The position numbers were made by a program, and so were the translations under genes. The notes below the pieces were generated by a model. It was given only the letters and a program-made list of their open reading frames with translations, ran no database searches and had not been told where the DNA came from. Positions 57,089 to 64,000 of a stretch of DNA of 64,000 bases are shown here, in pieces. Source of the stretch: Ostreococcus lucimarinus CCE9901 (lineage: Eukaryota > Chlorophyta > Mamiellophyceae > Mamiellales > Bathycoccaceae); contig NC_009361.1 of assembly GCF_000092065.1 (NCBI RefSeq), positions 186,001 to 250,000 of the forward strand, in the 5' to 3' direction. Position 1 is the stretch's first letter. Each line of letters starts with the position of its first letter.

Positions 57089-57097
57089 CTAAGCCCT
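57089..57097 (+). promoter_or_regulatory. AAGCCCTAG element upstream of L27 copy B
   Basis: Same nonamer as in front of copy A, 70 nt before the ATG at 57159. It is followed immediately by a second CCCTA. Confidence 0.45.
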
Positions 57098-57158
57098 AGC
57101 CCTACTACCTCTTCGACGTCATCGCCATCGCGTCGTCGTCCGCACACGCGCGCGCGAC

Positions 57159-58076
57159 ATGATCGCCGCCGCCTCCGCCCTCGCGTCGAGGTTCGCCGTC
57201 GCGACCGCGCTCGATCGCATCGCGCCCGCGCGCGTCGACGCGCGCGCGCCGCGTCGCGCCGTCATCGAGTGCGCGCACAAGAAGGGGACGGGGTCGACGA
57301 AGAATGGCCGCGATTCCAACCCGCAGTACCTCGGCGTGAAGAAGTACGGCGAGGAGAAGGTGCAGGTCGGATCGATCATCGTTCGTCAGCGAGGGAACAA
57401 GTTCCACGCGGGCGACGGCGTCGGGACGGGTAAAGATTTTACGCTGTACGCGCTCAGGGACGGCGAGGTCAAGTTTAAAGTCGGCGCGAATAAGAAAAAG
57501 TTCGTGACGATCGTCGACGCGGTCGATCGATCGGGACGCGCGGACGGTGAACCGACGAGAAAGGATAAGCGCAAGGCGATGTACTCGCCGAGAGCGGTGG
57601 TGCGGGAGGCTTTGGAGAATGGGACGGCGGCGCCGACGAGGACGGTGGTGGCGACGCGACGCTCGGCGGCGGCGGACGCGCCGGCGAAGGCGGAGAAGAC
57701 GGCCAAGGCGCCGGCGAAGGCCAAGGCGGCGACGACGACGGTGAAGAAGACGCTCACCAAGTCTGGCTCCGCGGCGGCGCCCAAGGGGTTCTACCGCCAG
57801 GTGAGCAAGGTGCGCTACTGTAACCTGAGTCTGTTGCTCATGGACGAAGCGATGGAAGCCAACGGCGTCCTCACCGAGGCTGACGTCAAGAGTTTCCACG
57901 ACCACATGCTCGACGGTCAAGGCGTCACCCCGACCGAGCTCGCGACGTTGGAATTCGTTCTCAACGGCGGTGGAGGCAAGTACTCTTACGTCGTCGACGA
58001 CGCCGCCAAGGCGTTTCTCGAGGCGACCATCGCCGCGGAGCGCGCGACGCTCGAATCCGAAGGCGGCGCTCGGTGA
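57159..58076 (+). CDS. RPL27B: plastid-type ribosomal protein bL27, copy B, with extra C-terminal domain
   Basis: Intronless 305-aa relative of copy A. It has its own N-terminal targeting sequence ([20 protein letters not shown]) and then the identical 62-codon tract. The rest of the L27 domain follows with many synonymous and some amino-acid changes ([35 protein letters not shown]). After about residue 160 come an Ala/Lys/Thr-rich linker and a helical domain not found in copy [21 protein letters not shown] and [20 protein letters not shown], then [18 protein letters not shown]. The extra domain is unknown to me. It could be a tandem duplicate specialised for a different ribosome or an extraribosomal role. 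Confidence 0.85.
   Translation: MIAAASALASRFAVATALDRIAPARVDARAPRRAVIECAHKKGTGSTKNGRDSNPQYLGVKKYGEEKVQVGSIIVRQRGNKFHAGDGVGTGKDFTLYALRDGEVKFKVGANKKKFVTIVDAVDRSGRADGEPTRKDKRKAMYSPRAVVREALENGTAAPTRTVVATRRSAAADAPAKAEKTAKAPAKAKAATTTVKKTLTKSGSAAAPKGFYRQVSKVRYCNLSLLLMDEAMEANGVLTEADVKSFHDHMLDGQGVTPTELATLEFVLNGGGGKYSYVVDDAAKAFLEATIAAERATLESEGGAR
57216..57401 (+). repeat. 186-bp tract identical to 56279-56464 (L27 copies A/B)
   Basis: Partner of the copy A tract. Copy B continues without an intron, so identity with the genomic copy A stops at its splice site. Confidence 0.95.
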
Positions 58077-58260
58077 GCGTCGCCAGGCACGCGCTCGAAT
58101 TGATTTTATAGCCCGTCGATCCATCTAACCACTTGAATTACGACGTCGTCGAACGTTTCGCCAACCTCCGCCGCGCGCGTCCGATTCAAACCGCGCGCCG
58201 TTTCAATCGCGCCCGCACACCGCGCCGCGCTCGGCCTCGAACGCCGCGACCACGCGACGC

Positions 58261-59337
58261 ATGATGATGAAGATCTCCCCGACGTCCTCGCGCACCGCCT
58301 GCGCGCGCGCGGCGATCCAATCCGCGTTCCGTCGCACCGACGCCGCGGCCGCGCCGTCGGCGCATCGGCTGTCGTCGAGCGCGCCCGCGCCGGCGTCGCT
58401 GCGCGCGTCCGCGTACGGACGACGACAGCGCTCGAGCGCGATGGTGGCGCGCGCGATGGCGGCGGAGATCATCGACGGGAAGGCGATCGCGCAGGCGGTG
58501 CGGGACGAAGTTCGAGACAAGGTGACGGCGATGCGAGCGAAAACCGGCAAGGCGCCGGGACTGGCGGTCGTGCTCGTCGGTGAGCGGAAAGACTCGCAAA
58601 CGTACGTGCGGTCGAAGAAAAAGGCGTGCGAAGAGGCGGGGATCGAGTCGTTCGGGACGGATTTGCCGGAAGACGCGACGGAGGAGGAGGTGCTCGCCGT
58701 CGTGGCGGCGTACAACGCGGATCCGAACGTACACGGCATTCTGGTGCAGTTGCCGATGCCGAAGCACATCAACGAGGAGCGCGTGCTCGGGGCGATCGAT
58801 TACGAAAAGGATGTCGATGGGTTTCACCCGCTGAACATCGGACGATTGTCGCAGCGTGGTCGCGAACCGTTGTTCGTGCCGTGCACGCCGCGCGGCTGCA
58901 TCGAACTCCTCGAGCGCACCGGCATCCCCATCGCGGGTAAAGAAGCCGTCGTCGTCGGGCGATCGAACGTCGTGGGCACGCCCGCTGCGCTTTTACTTCA
59001 GCGTCGAGACGCCACGGTGACGATCGTGCACTCGAGAACGCCGAACCCTGAGGAAATTTGTCGCCGAGCCGACATCGTCATCGCCGCGTGCGGGCAGATG
59101 GAAATGGTCAAAGGGTCTTGGCTCAAGCCCGGGTGCGCGGTGATCGACGTCGGAATCAACGCCAAGGACGACCCGAGCAAAAAGCGCGGCTACCGCTTGG
59201 TCGGTGACGTCGAGTACGACTCCGCGGCCGAGGTGGCGGGCCACATCACCCCCGTGCCGGGAGGCGTCGGTCCGATGACCATCGCGATTTTGTTGCAAAA
59301 CACGCTCGAAGGCGCGGAGCGCGCGTTCGGGCCGTGA
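58261..59337 (+). CDS. FOLD: methylenetetrahydrofolate dehydrogenase/cyclohydrolase (FolD)
   Basis: FolD interconverts methylene-, methenyl- and formyl-THF in one-carbon metabolism. The 358-aa protein starts with three Met (58261/58264/58267) and a presequence of about 60 residues (organellar, probably plastid or mitochondrion). The core has GLAVVLVGERKDSQTYVRSK with the catalytic Lys and Tyr, HGILVQLPMPKHINE, and KDVDGFHPLNIGRLSQRG. NADP binding follows with VVVGRSNVVGTPAALLL, then VTIVHSRT, WLKPGCAVIDVGIN and ITPVPGGVGPMTIAIL. All signature residues appear intact. It lies 184 bp downstream of L27B. Confidence 0.95.
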   Translation: MMMKISPTSSRTACARAAIQSAFRRTDAAAAPSAHRLSSSAPAPASLRASAYGRRQRSSAMVARAMAAEIIDGKAIAQAVRDEVRDKVTAMRAKTGKAPGLAVVLVGERKDSQTYVRSKKKACEEAGIESFGTDLPEDATEEEVLAVVAAYNADPNVHGILVQLPMPKHINEERVLGAIDYEKDVDGFHPLNIGRLSQRGREPLFVPCTPRGCIELLERTGIPIAGKEAVVVGRSNVVGTPAALLLQRRDATVTIVHSRTPNPEEICRRADIVIAACGQMEMVKGSWLKPGCAVIDVGINAKDDPSKKRGYRLVGDVEYDSAAEVAGHITPVPGGVGPMTIAILLQNTLEGAERAFGP

Positions 59338-59428
59338 GCCGTAGCCGATGCGTGATAATAACACACTACATTATTAGAAGAGCAAAAAGTAAGTCGCGTT
59401 TGTGCACACGAACGTCCGTGACGTTGCG

Positions 59429-59435
59429 AAAAAAA
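59429..59435 (-). terminator. RNA polymerase III T-run terminator of the tRNA
   Basis: On the minus strand seven consecutive T follow four bases after the tRNA 3' end, a standard Pol III stop signal. Confidence 0.85.
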
Positions 59436-59439
59436 GAAT

Positions 59440-59602
59440 GCGGTTAACCGGGATCGAACCGGTGACCTTCGGATCGCTCTCCGACGTTCGTCGGGGAAGG
59501 GGAAGTGGGATCTTTATGATCTCAGTCGTGTTGATGTCGTGTTTGAGCTTCGAGAGCTGTACGTTATGAGACCGACGCTCTAACCAACTGAGCCATAACC
59601 GC
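59440..59602 (-). tRNA. elongator tRNA-Met (CAT) with 90-nt intron
   Basis: On the minus strand the acceptor GCGGTTA pairs with TAACCGC at the other end. The D-arm is GCTC-AGTTGGTTA-GAGC (A box) and the T-arm is ACCGG-TTCGATC-CCGGT (B box). The anticodon arm is TCGGT-CTCATA...A-TCCGA with anticodon CAT at 59566-59568. The U-U opposition at the stem end is also found in yeast elongator tRNA-Met. A 90-nt insertion (59475-59564) sits between positions 37 and 38, the normal site for nuclear tRNA introns, and is longer than usual. Initiator tRNA features (three G-C pairs in the anticodon stem) are absent. No CCA is encoded. Confidence 0.92.
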
Positions 59603-59612
59603 TAGGCTTACG

Positions 59613-59627
59613 AAACCCTATTATATA
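59613..59627 (-). promoter_or_regulatory. upstream TATATAA and telo-box of the tRNA gene
   Basis: Reading minus strand, TATATAA is followed directly by TAGGGTTT about 10 nt before the tRNA 5' end. A TATA-like element just upstream is usual for plant tRNA genes. Confidence 0.45.
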
Positions 59628-59668
59628 GGATCTCCATGTGTAAAAAGGCGATAAATTTAAAGTCCCGG

Positions 59669-59689
59669 GCGCGCGCGCGCGCGCGCGCG
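59669..59689. repeat. (GC)n run
   Basis: Alternating G/C run of about 21 nt in the gap between the tRNA and the epimerase-like gene. Such runs are common in this genome's Arg/Ala-rich regions. It has Z-DNA potential but no other known meaning. Confidence 0.8.
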
Positions 59690-59760
59690 TCGTGTTACGG
59701 TTTCGCGCGCGCGCGACGCGCCGCCGCCGCCGCCGACGGCGTCACTCCCGCGCGCGCGCG

Positions 59761-61113
59761 ATGCTCGCGTCGTCGCTCAGCGCGTCTCGCGCCGTCGCGC
59801 CGCGCGCCTCGCGCGCGTTCCGCGACGCCCGATCGAGCGCGCGTCGCACCGCGCGACGCGCGCGCGCGCCCGCGCGCGTCGCCGCCAAGCTCGAGGACAC
59901 GCCGAAATTCGTCCGCGATTCGCGCGACGACGCCAAGGCGGCGCAGCCGCCGGACGCGGGACGAACGGCGGCGGACGTCGAGGCGTTTATCGCCGATCTC
60001 TCGGGCGACGCGAGGGGGGACTCGCCGGTGACGCAGACGCTGAACAAGGAGTTTGGATTGTCGGACGGCGCGACGCCGTTCGTGCGCGTGCGCGACGGAC
60101 GAGGGTCGCTGACCAAGGTGACGCTGACGCACCCGAACGGATCGTACGTGGACGTGTATTTGAAGGGAGGAAACGTCGCGAGCTGGGTGCTGGCGTCGGG
60201 GGGGGAGGTGCTGTACGTGCCGGATGATGCGAGCTTTAAAAAGCACGCGCCGACGGACGGGGGAAACCCCGTGTGCTTTCCGCAATTCGGCGCGGGAGGC
60301 GAACGACCGGGGTCCGTGGGAGCGGCGAAGATGCCGGAGGACGGATTCGCGAACCGAATGGAATGGCGAATCGGCGAGACGGGGACGTACGCGTCGAGCG
60401 ATGGAACGTCGTGCCCGTTCGTGACGCTCGAGTTGACGGACGACGACTCGAGTCGCGCCGCGTTCAATCACAACTTCAAGTTGACGCAAGAAATTTCGCT
60501 CGAGCACAACGCGTTGAAGGTGAAGATGACGTGCGCGAATACCGGTTCGACGGCGTTTGAGTACGCGATCGGACGCAAGGCACACATTGCGGTGAGCGAC
60601 GTGCGCGAGGGCGACGTGTATTACGTCGGTTTCGAAGACTGCGTCGTCCTGGACAACTGTTTGCACCCGACCAAGCCGCGCGTTCGGTTCACCAAGGACC
60701 TAGACGCCATGTCCGAACGTTGTTTCAAGCTCGACGGTCCGACGGATAAGGTGTACTTGGCCACGGAAGATCTCGCCACGGGTGTCGAAGTTGGCACCGG
60801 GTGCACCGTGTTCGCCCAAAACCTCTCGGGCGAGCGCGGATGCGTGGACCGCGCGGTGTTCAACCCGTGGGAAGCGTCGCCGAAGACGTACCGCTGGTAC
60901 GCTGGATTAGGCATAGGTAACTTTGGCAAGCTTCGCGTGGCGGAACCGGACACGAAGTCGTCCACGGAGATTCAATACAAAGTCGTGGACTCCACGCCGA
61001 GCATCGGCATTCGCGAAGATTTCGAGTTGTTCGAAAAGGTGAACGCGCGCAACATGTTCGCGCGGCCGAAGATTGATTTGAGCAACGCCGAGCTGCCGGA
61101 TGACATGCAGTAA
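59761..61113 (+). CDS. aldose-1-epimerase-like / hexose-6-phosphate mutarotase, plastid-targeted
   Basis: Members of this galactose-mutarotase-like fold interconvert sugar anomers; plastid members in plants include the NDH-associated NDF5/PnsB group. The 450-aa protein has an Arg/Ala/Ser-rich transit peptide (MLASSLSASRAVAPRASRAF). Its beta-sandwich carries VTLTHPNGSYVDVYLKGGNV, GGNPVCFPQFG (active-site pattern of YeaD-type mutarotases) and FNHNFKLTQEISLEHNALKV. KAHIAVSDVREGDVYYVGFE and CVDRAVFNPWEASPKTYRWY follow; the catalytic Glu/His positions appear partly present. The C-terminal third (STEIQYKVVDSTPSIGIRED) is lineage-specific. It may be a structural rather than catalytic protein. Confidence 0.82.
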   Translation: MLASSLSASRAVAPRASRAFRDARSSARRTARRARAPARVAAKLEDTPKFVRDSRDDAKAAQPPDAGRTAADVEAFIADLSGDARGDSPVTQTLNKEFGLSDGATPFVRVRDGRGSLTKVTLTHPNGSYVDVYLKGGNVASWVLASGGEVLYVPDDASFKKHAPTDGGNPVCFPQFGAGGERPGSVGAAKMPEDGFANRMEWRIGETGTYASSDGTSCPFVTLELTDDDSSRAAFNHNFKLTQEISLEHNALKVKMTCANTGSTAFEYAIGRKAHIAVSDVREGDVYYVGFEDCVVLDNCLHPTKPRVRFTKDLDAMSERCFKLDGPTDKVYLATEDLATGVEVGTGCTVFAQNLSGERGCVDRAVFNPWEASPKTYRWYAGLGIGNFGKLRVAEPDTKSSTEIQYKVVDSTPSIGIREDFELFEKVNARNMFARPKIDLSNAELPDDMQ

Positions 61114-61270
61114 TTAGTCGAGATTCCAGGAGGAGTCGTGTAAGCAATATTAGAAGTTTTCATTCGAAACGTCGACTAATGAACGGCGCGCTAGTACGTT
61201 CGAACTCCAAAAGACGACGCGGATTTGCTAATGATGGCAGATACGCGCGAGCGAGCGACATTGTGCGCGC

Positions 61271-62017
61271 TCACGTCGGCGCCGCCGCCGCATCGCCCGC
61301 GTACTCGCCCGGCGGCTTGAGATCCGGCCAGTCGCCTCGACATCCGAACCGCACGTACAAATTCTTCTTCCCGCACAACTGATCGTCCGCGTCCACCAAA
61401 GCGTCGATCCCCGCCAACACCTGATCCGCCGCGGCTTCACCGTCGACGGCGACCCCTTTCTTCACCACCACGCGCACCTCGCTCAGCTCGTACGCCTGCC
61501 GCTGCGGCGCGCTCTCGTCCGCCCCCTCCGCGTCCACCCACACCGTTATCGCCCCGAACAACCACGTCCAGCAGTCCCCTCGCGCGGTCGCGCCCCGTCC
61601 TCCCCCGCACGTCGCCACGCACAGCCTCAAAAACGTCGCCAACTGTTCGTGCGCGCTATTCTCCAGCACCAACGCCTTCGCGTCCTCGCTCATGTCGTCG
61701 TCGTCGTCCATCGTCATCCCCTCCTCCGCCCCTCTCGCCATCGTGCTCTCCAGCAGCGCCGGCACGCTCACGGGCGAGTACGCCAACCGCACCGCGAGCG
61801 CTCGCGCGACGACGTCGTTCGCGTCGGCGTCATCACCGACCACGACGACGCTCACGCCCTTGAGCTTCGCGGCGACGGTTTCGCCTTTCGTCGCGCGCGT
61901 CGCCGTCGCGCGCGCCCGCGCGCCGGTCCGCGCGCCGCGACTCGCGTCCTTCTTCCGTCCCGCGCCCGCGGCGGGCGCGCCGCGCGGGTGCACCGCGCCG
62001 AGGGACGCGGCGACCAT
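61271..62017 (-). CDS. shikimate-kinase-like protein (SKL), probably non-catalytic
   Basis: The 248-aa protein has a transit-like N-terminus and a core beginning AAKLKGVSVVVVGDDADAND. The plant plastid proteins SKL1/SKL2 open their shikimate-kinase-like domain with L-K-G-x-S-(I/V). However, the P-loop GxxGxGKS is missing (VVVVGDDADANDVVARALAV). A later WTWLFGAITVWVDAE segment and a Lys/Val-rich strand (VRVVVKKGVAVDGEA) follow. So ATP-dependent kinase activity is unlikely, as in SKL1, which functions in chloroplast biogenesis instead. Family placement is tentative. Confidence 0.45.
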   Translation of the reverse strand: MVAASLGAVHPRGAPAAGAGRKKDASRGARTGARARATATRATKGETVAAKLKGVSVVVVGDDADANDVVARALAVRLAYSPVSVPALLESTMARGAEEGMTMDDDDDMSEDAKALVLENSAHEQLATFLRLCVATCGGGRGATARGDCWTWLFGAITVWVDAEGADESAPQRQAYELSEVRVVVKKGVAVDGEAAADQVLAGIDALVDADDQLCGKKNLYVRFGCRGDWPDLKPPGEYAGDAAAAPT

Positions 62018-62152
62018 GAGACGCGCTCGGGTTTGCGGACCAGCCGCGGCGCGGCGAGCGAAAGGCGAACGAACGGCGAACGAACGGCGGTCATCGAACG
62101 ACGCGCGCGTCGAGGACTCGGAATCGGCGCGAGAAAAAATGAGAAATCGTCG

Positions 62153-64000
62153 TTACGCCGCGAACGCGCGCGAGAGAACGTCTCGCGAGCGGTCGAGCTG
62201 GCGCCGAAGACGCGCTCGCGAGAGGCGTAAATCGTCGAGCGCGCGACGCTCGCGAGACGTCTTGTCCGCGTGAAGACGCGCGTTGCGGTCGAGACGCGCG
62301 GCGATGGCGGCGGCTTCGCTGATGTCTTCTCGCGTTCGAGCGGAAACTGCGCTGGATGAGGCCTGAGGGCCGGTGTGGAAGAGGAAGCTTTGAAGACGCT
62401 TGCTCACGCGGAGGAGGGCGACTTCGACGGCTCGGGCGTCGACGTCTTCGCACCGTAATCGAAGGACGCGCGTTTCCCACTTCACACGCTCGATTTCATC
62501 TCTTGTTGTCGCGTTCGCGCGCTCAGCGCGCGCTTTGGCGGCGTAGGATTCACGAAGCTTTGCGTTGATGGCGTCGATGCGCGCCTTGGGCACGAGGATG
62601 ACGTCGTCTCGCTCGAGCGCGTCGGCGGTGGATTTTAATGGAATCTCCACGTATCCGCGATCGAGATGCGCGGCGCAATCGATGTCATACGCTCGAGTCC
62701 ATCGTGCCGATTGCGCCGTCTTTCGATCGTGTTCGTGCCGATTGGCGATGTCTGCCAGCTCTCGCGCGGTTGCCTCGAGCGCGCGCATCTTCTCCGTCGT
62801 GCGCGCGTGCGCGTCTTTGGCGTCTCGGAGCTCGCGCTCGAGCGTCGCGCGTTTCGCGCGCGCCAACACTAGGAATCCCCACCACCGATCGTCTAACCTT
62901 TGAGGGAAAACAGGAATCTTCTTACTCGCGGCTTCTTCAACCGTGCGTGCGATGGCGTCTTGACGTTGATACAACGCCTGCAGCGCGTCCAAATGCACGC
63001 TGCTCGCCGGATGATCTTGCACTTCGCGTCTGAACGCACGCTGAGCCGCCTTCAACGCGAATGTGGCCGAATCTAACAGTCGCTGTGTTTCCTCAACGTT
63101 CGCCGCATACTCACGCACGATTTCTGTCGCGCGATGAACATCCGAGAGCGCCTCTCGAACGCGCGCTGCCTCCTCGTCGGATTTGCCGTCGAAATCGCCC
63201 GCGAGATGGCGCTCGTGGAGCCGTCGAGCTATACGCGCGCGCCGCAAGTCAAACATAACGATCGCAAACTCGGTATTTTCGCGCTCGATCGCGAGGTCTC
63301 GAATTCTTTGATTGTACGCGCCGGTGATCTCGCTCGCCTCTTGAAATAACTTTCTCAGAGCGAGTCGCGTCGCCACTCTCCACTCGTCTCGAGCGCGACG
63401 TTTGTTTTGCAACATTTGTTGATACGTCGCCAGCGTGCCCATTTGATCCCCAGTGAGCGAACGCAGTTTTCGCAACTCTTCGGGATCACGATCATCGTCG
63501 CTCGGCGCGAGAAACTCGGGACGTTCGATGCGCGCGGTCGCCGCCGCCGTGCTCTCGAAATCCTGGCGCTTGTCGCACGCCTCCGCGTCGATGCGCCCTG
63601 TTTCGTCCACTATGATATCATCACCCATCATCGTTTTCAGAACGTTTGCAACGCCTTCGTCCGAATGCATGATTGATGTTTGATCAGTCCCCGCACCTTC
63701 GCTTGGTCCGCCATCCTCCGCCTTCCCGCTCCCAGCGAGCGATTGGATGCGCCACTCGCTCGCGTCGTCGCCGTCGGCGACGATTGCTCGCATCGCTGCC
63801 GAGTCCCACCACTCCGTCAATGTGTCCGCTTCGGTGGCAACGAGCGCATCATCGTTATTCACATCAGGAAACGATTTACGAGCGGCGCACACCCTGCGAT
63901 CGATCGAGCGTAGACGCTCGATTATCTCGCCTCGCTGTGCGAGCGCCGATGCGTGCTCGGCGTTGAATTCTTCGCGCGCAGACGCGGCTCGACATCGCAA
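62153..64000 (-). CDS. coiled-coil protein resembling flagellar CFAP43/44 C-terminus (partial)
   Basis: This 615-aa open frame continues past the right edge, so the N-terminus (expected WD40 propellers in CFAP43/44) is missing. The visible part is almost entirely coiled coil. Blocks recall the flagellar tether/tether-head proteins FAP43/FAP44: NVLKTMMGDDIIVDETG, RPEFLAPSDDDRDPEELRKL, YNQRIRDLAIERENTEFAIV, the RGYVEIPLKSTADALERDDV region followed by ILVPKARID, and ALLRVSKRLQSFLF near the end. Assignment is by general resemblance to remembered C-terminal patterns and is weak. A generic myosin-tail-like or SMC-like protein is the alternative. Confidence 0.4.
   Translation of the reverse strand: MRCRAASAREEFNAEHASALAQRGEIIERLRSIDRRVCAARKSFPDVNNDDALVATEADTLTEWWDSAAMRAIVADGDDASEWRIQSLAGSGKAEDGGPSEGAGTDQTSIMHSDEGVANVLKTMMGDDIIVDETGRIDAEACDKRQDFESTAAATARIERPEFLAPSDDDRDPEELRKLRSLTGDQMGTLATYQQMLQNKRRARDEWRVATRLALRKLFQEASEITGAYNQRIRDLAIERENTEFAIVMFDLRRARIARRLHERHLAGDFDGKSDEEAARVREALSDVHRATEIVREYAANVEETQRLLDSATFALKAAQRAFRREVQDHPASSVHLDALQALYQRQDAIARTVEEAASKKIPVFPQRLDDRWWGFLVLARAKRATLERELRDAKDAHARTTEKMRALEATARELADIANRHEHDRKTAQSARWTRAYDIDCAAHLDRGYVEIPLKSTADALERDDVILVPKARIDAINAKLRESYAAKARAERANATTRDEIERVKWETRVLRLRCEDVDARAVEVALLRVSKRLQSFLFHTGPQASSSAVSARTREDISEAAAIAARLDRNARLHADKTSRERRALDDLRLSRARLRRQLDRSRDVLSRAFAA

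Noticed and set aside
59440-59602. tRNA pseudogene because of U-U opposition in the anticodon stem and a large insertion
   Set aside because: The same opposition is present in yeast elongator tRNA-Met; all other stems are perfect, and a T-run terminator and TATA-like element flank it.

Overview
This window looks like nuclear DNA of a very compact, GC-rich green picoalga of the order Mamiellales (Ostreococcus/Micromonas type). The evidence is about 47 protein-coding genes plus one intron-containing tRNA in 64 kb, intergenic gaps mostly of 30-300 bp, strictly eukaryotic gene content, plant-type nuclear genes with arginine/alanine-rich plastid transit peptides (ATP synthase delta, ribosomal L27, a VIR3-like metalloprotease, RidA), and short introns. 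I could reconstruct eleven introns. Ten begin GTGCG and ten carry a CTGAC branch-point motif 19-33 nt before the AG. The genus cannot be settled from the sequence. A CEP120-like gene and a partial CFAP43/44-like gene would fit a flagellate such as Micromonas, or would be remnants in a non-flagellate such as Ostreococcus.

Layout. 1-10 kb: partial spliceosome gene SPF27, GCN20/ABCF3-type ABC protein, a small unknown protein with a C-Ala-like region, a tiny MOZART2-like gene hidden by an intron, a plastid-targeted unknown, WDR82, fibrillarin, RidA and a MATE transporter. 10-20 kb: TBC Rab-GAP, bifunctional fucokinase/GDP-fucose pyrophosphorylase, a membrane-anchored zinc-ribbon/ADP-ribosyltransferase-like protein, threonyl-tRNA synthetase and a methyltransferase. 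20-30 kb: VIR3-like protease, unknown plastid protein, TOG/CLASP-like protein, a large GT4-TPR-GT41 double glycosyltransferase, a TLC-domain protein, a JMJD5-type JmjC oxygenase and thymidylate kinase. 30-40 kb: chloroplast ATP synthase delta, TAM41, EAF, DNA polymerase kappa, a protein with repeated PLL...YGA motifs, CDK7/CDKD, EMC7 and an MSI4/FVE-type WD40 protein.

40-64 kb: G-patch/R3H protein, thioredoxin-fold protein, DNMT2, an SOD-fold protein lacking most copper ligands, sulfotransferase, quinone-oxidoreductase-like enzyme, a small secreted ORF, CEP120-like, PRA1-like, SDF2 with C-terminal KDEL, a mitochondrial-type small protein, NCBP1 (CBP80), two tandem plastid-type L27 genes sharing a 186-bp identical tract, FolD, elongator tRNA-Met with a 90-nt intron, an aldose-1-epimerase-like protein, a shikimate-kinase-like protein and the partial flagellar-type coiled-coil gene.

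Most genes are housekeeping and the neighbours are functionally unrelated. The organising principle is physical: genes are packed head-to-head or tail-to-tail, with start codons as little as 30 bp apart, so divergent promoters must be shared. The most unusual items are the fused glycosyltransferase, the copper-site-less SOD protein, the L27 pair with its exon-limited identity, the TM/zinc-ribbon/ART protein, paired CCCGGG palindromes in one divergent promoter, and a 23-bp palindrome at the fibrillarin stop codon. No CRISPR array, insertion sequence or transposon is visible.
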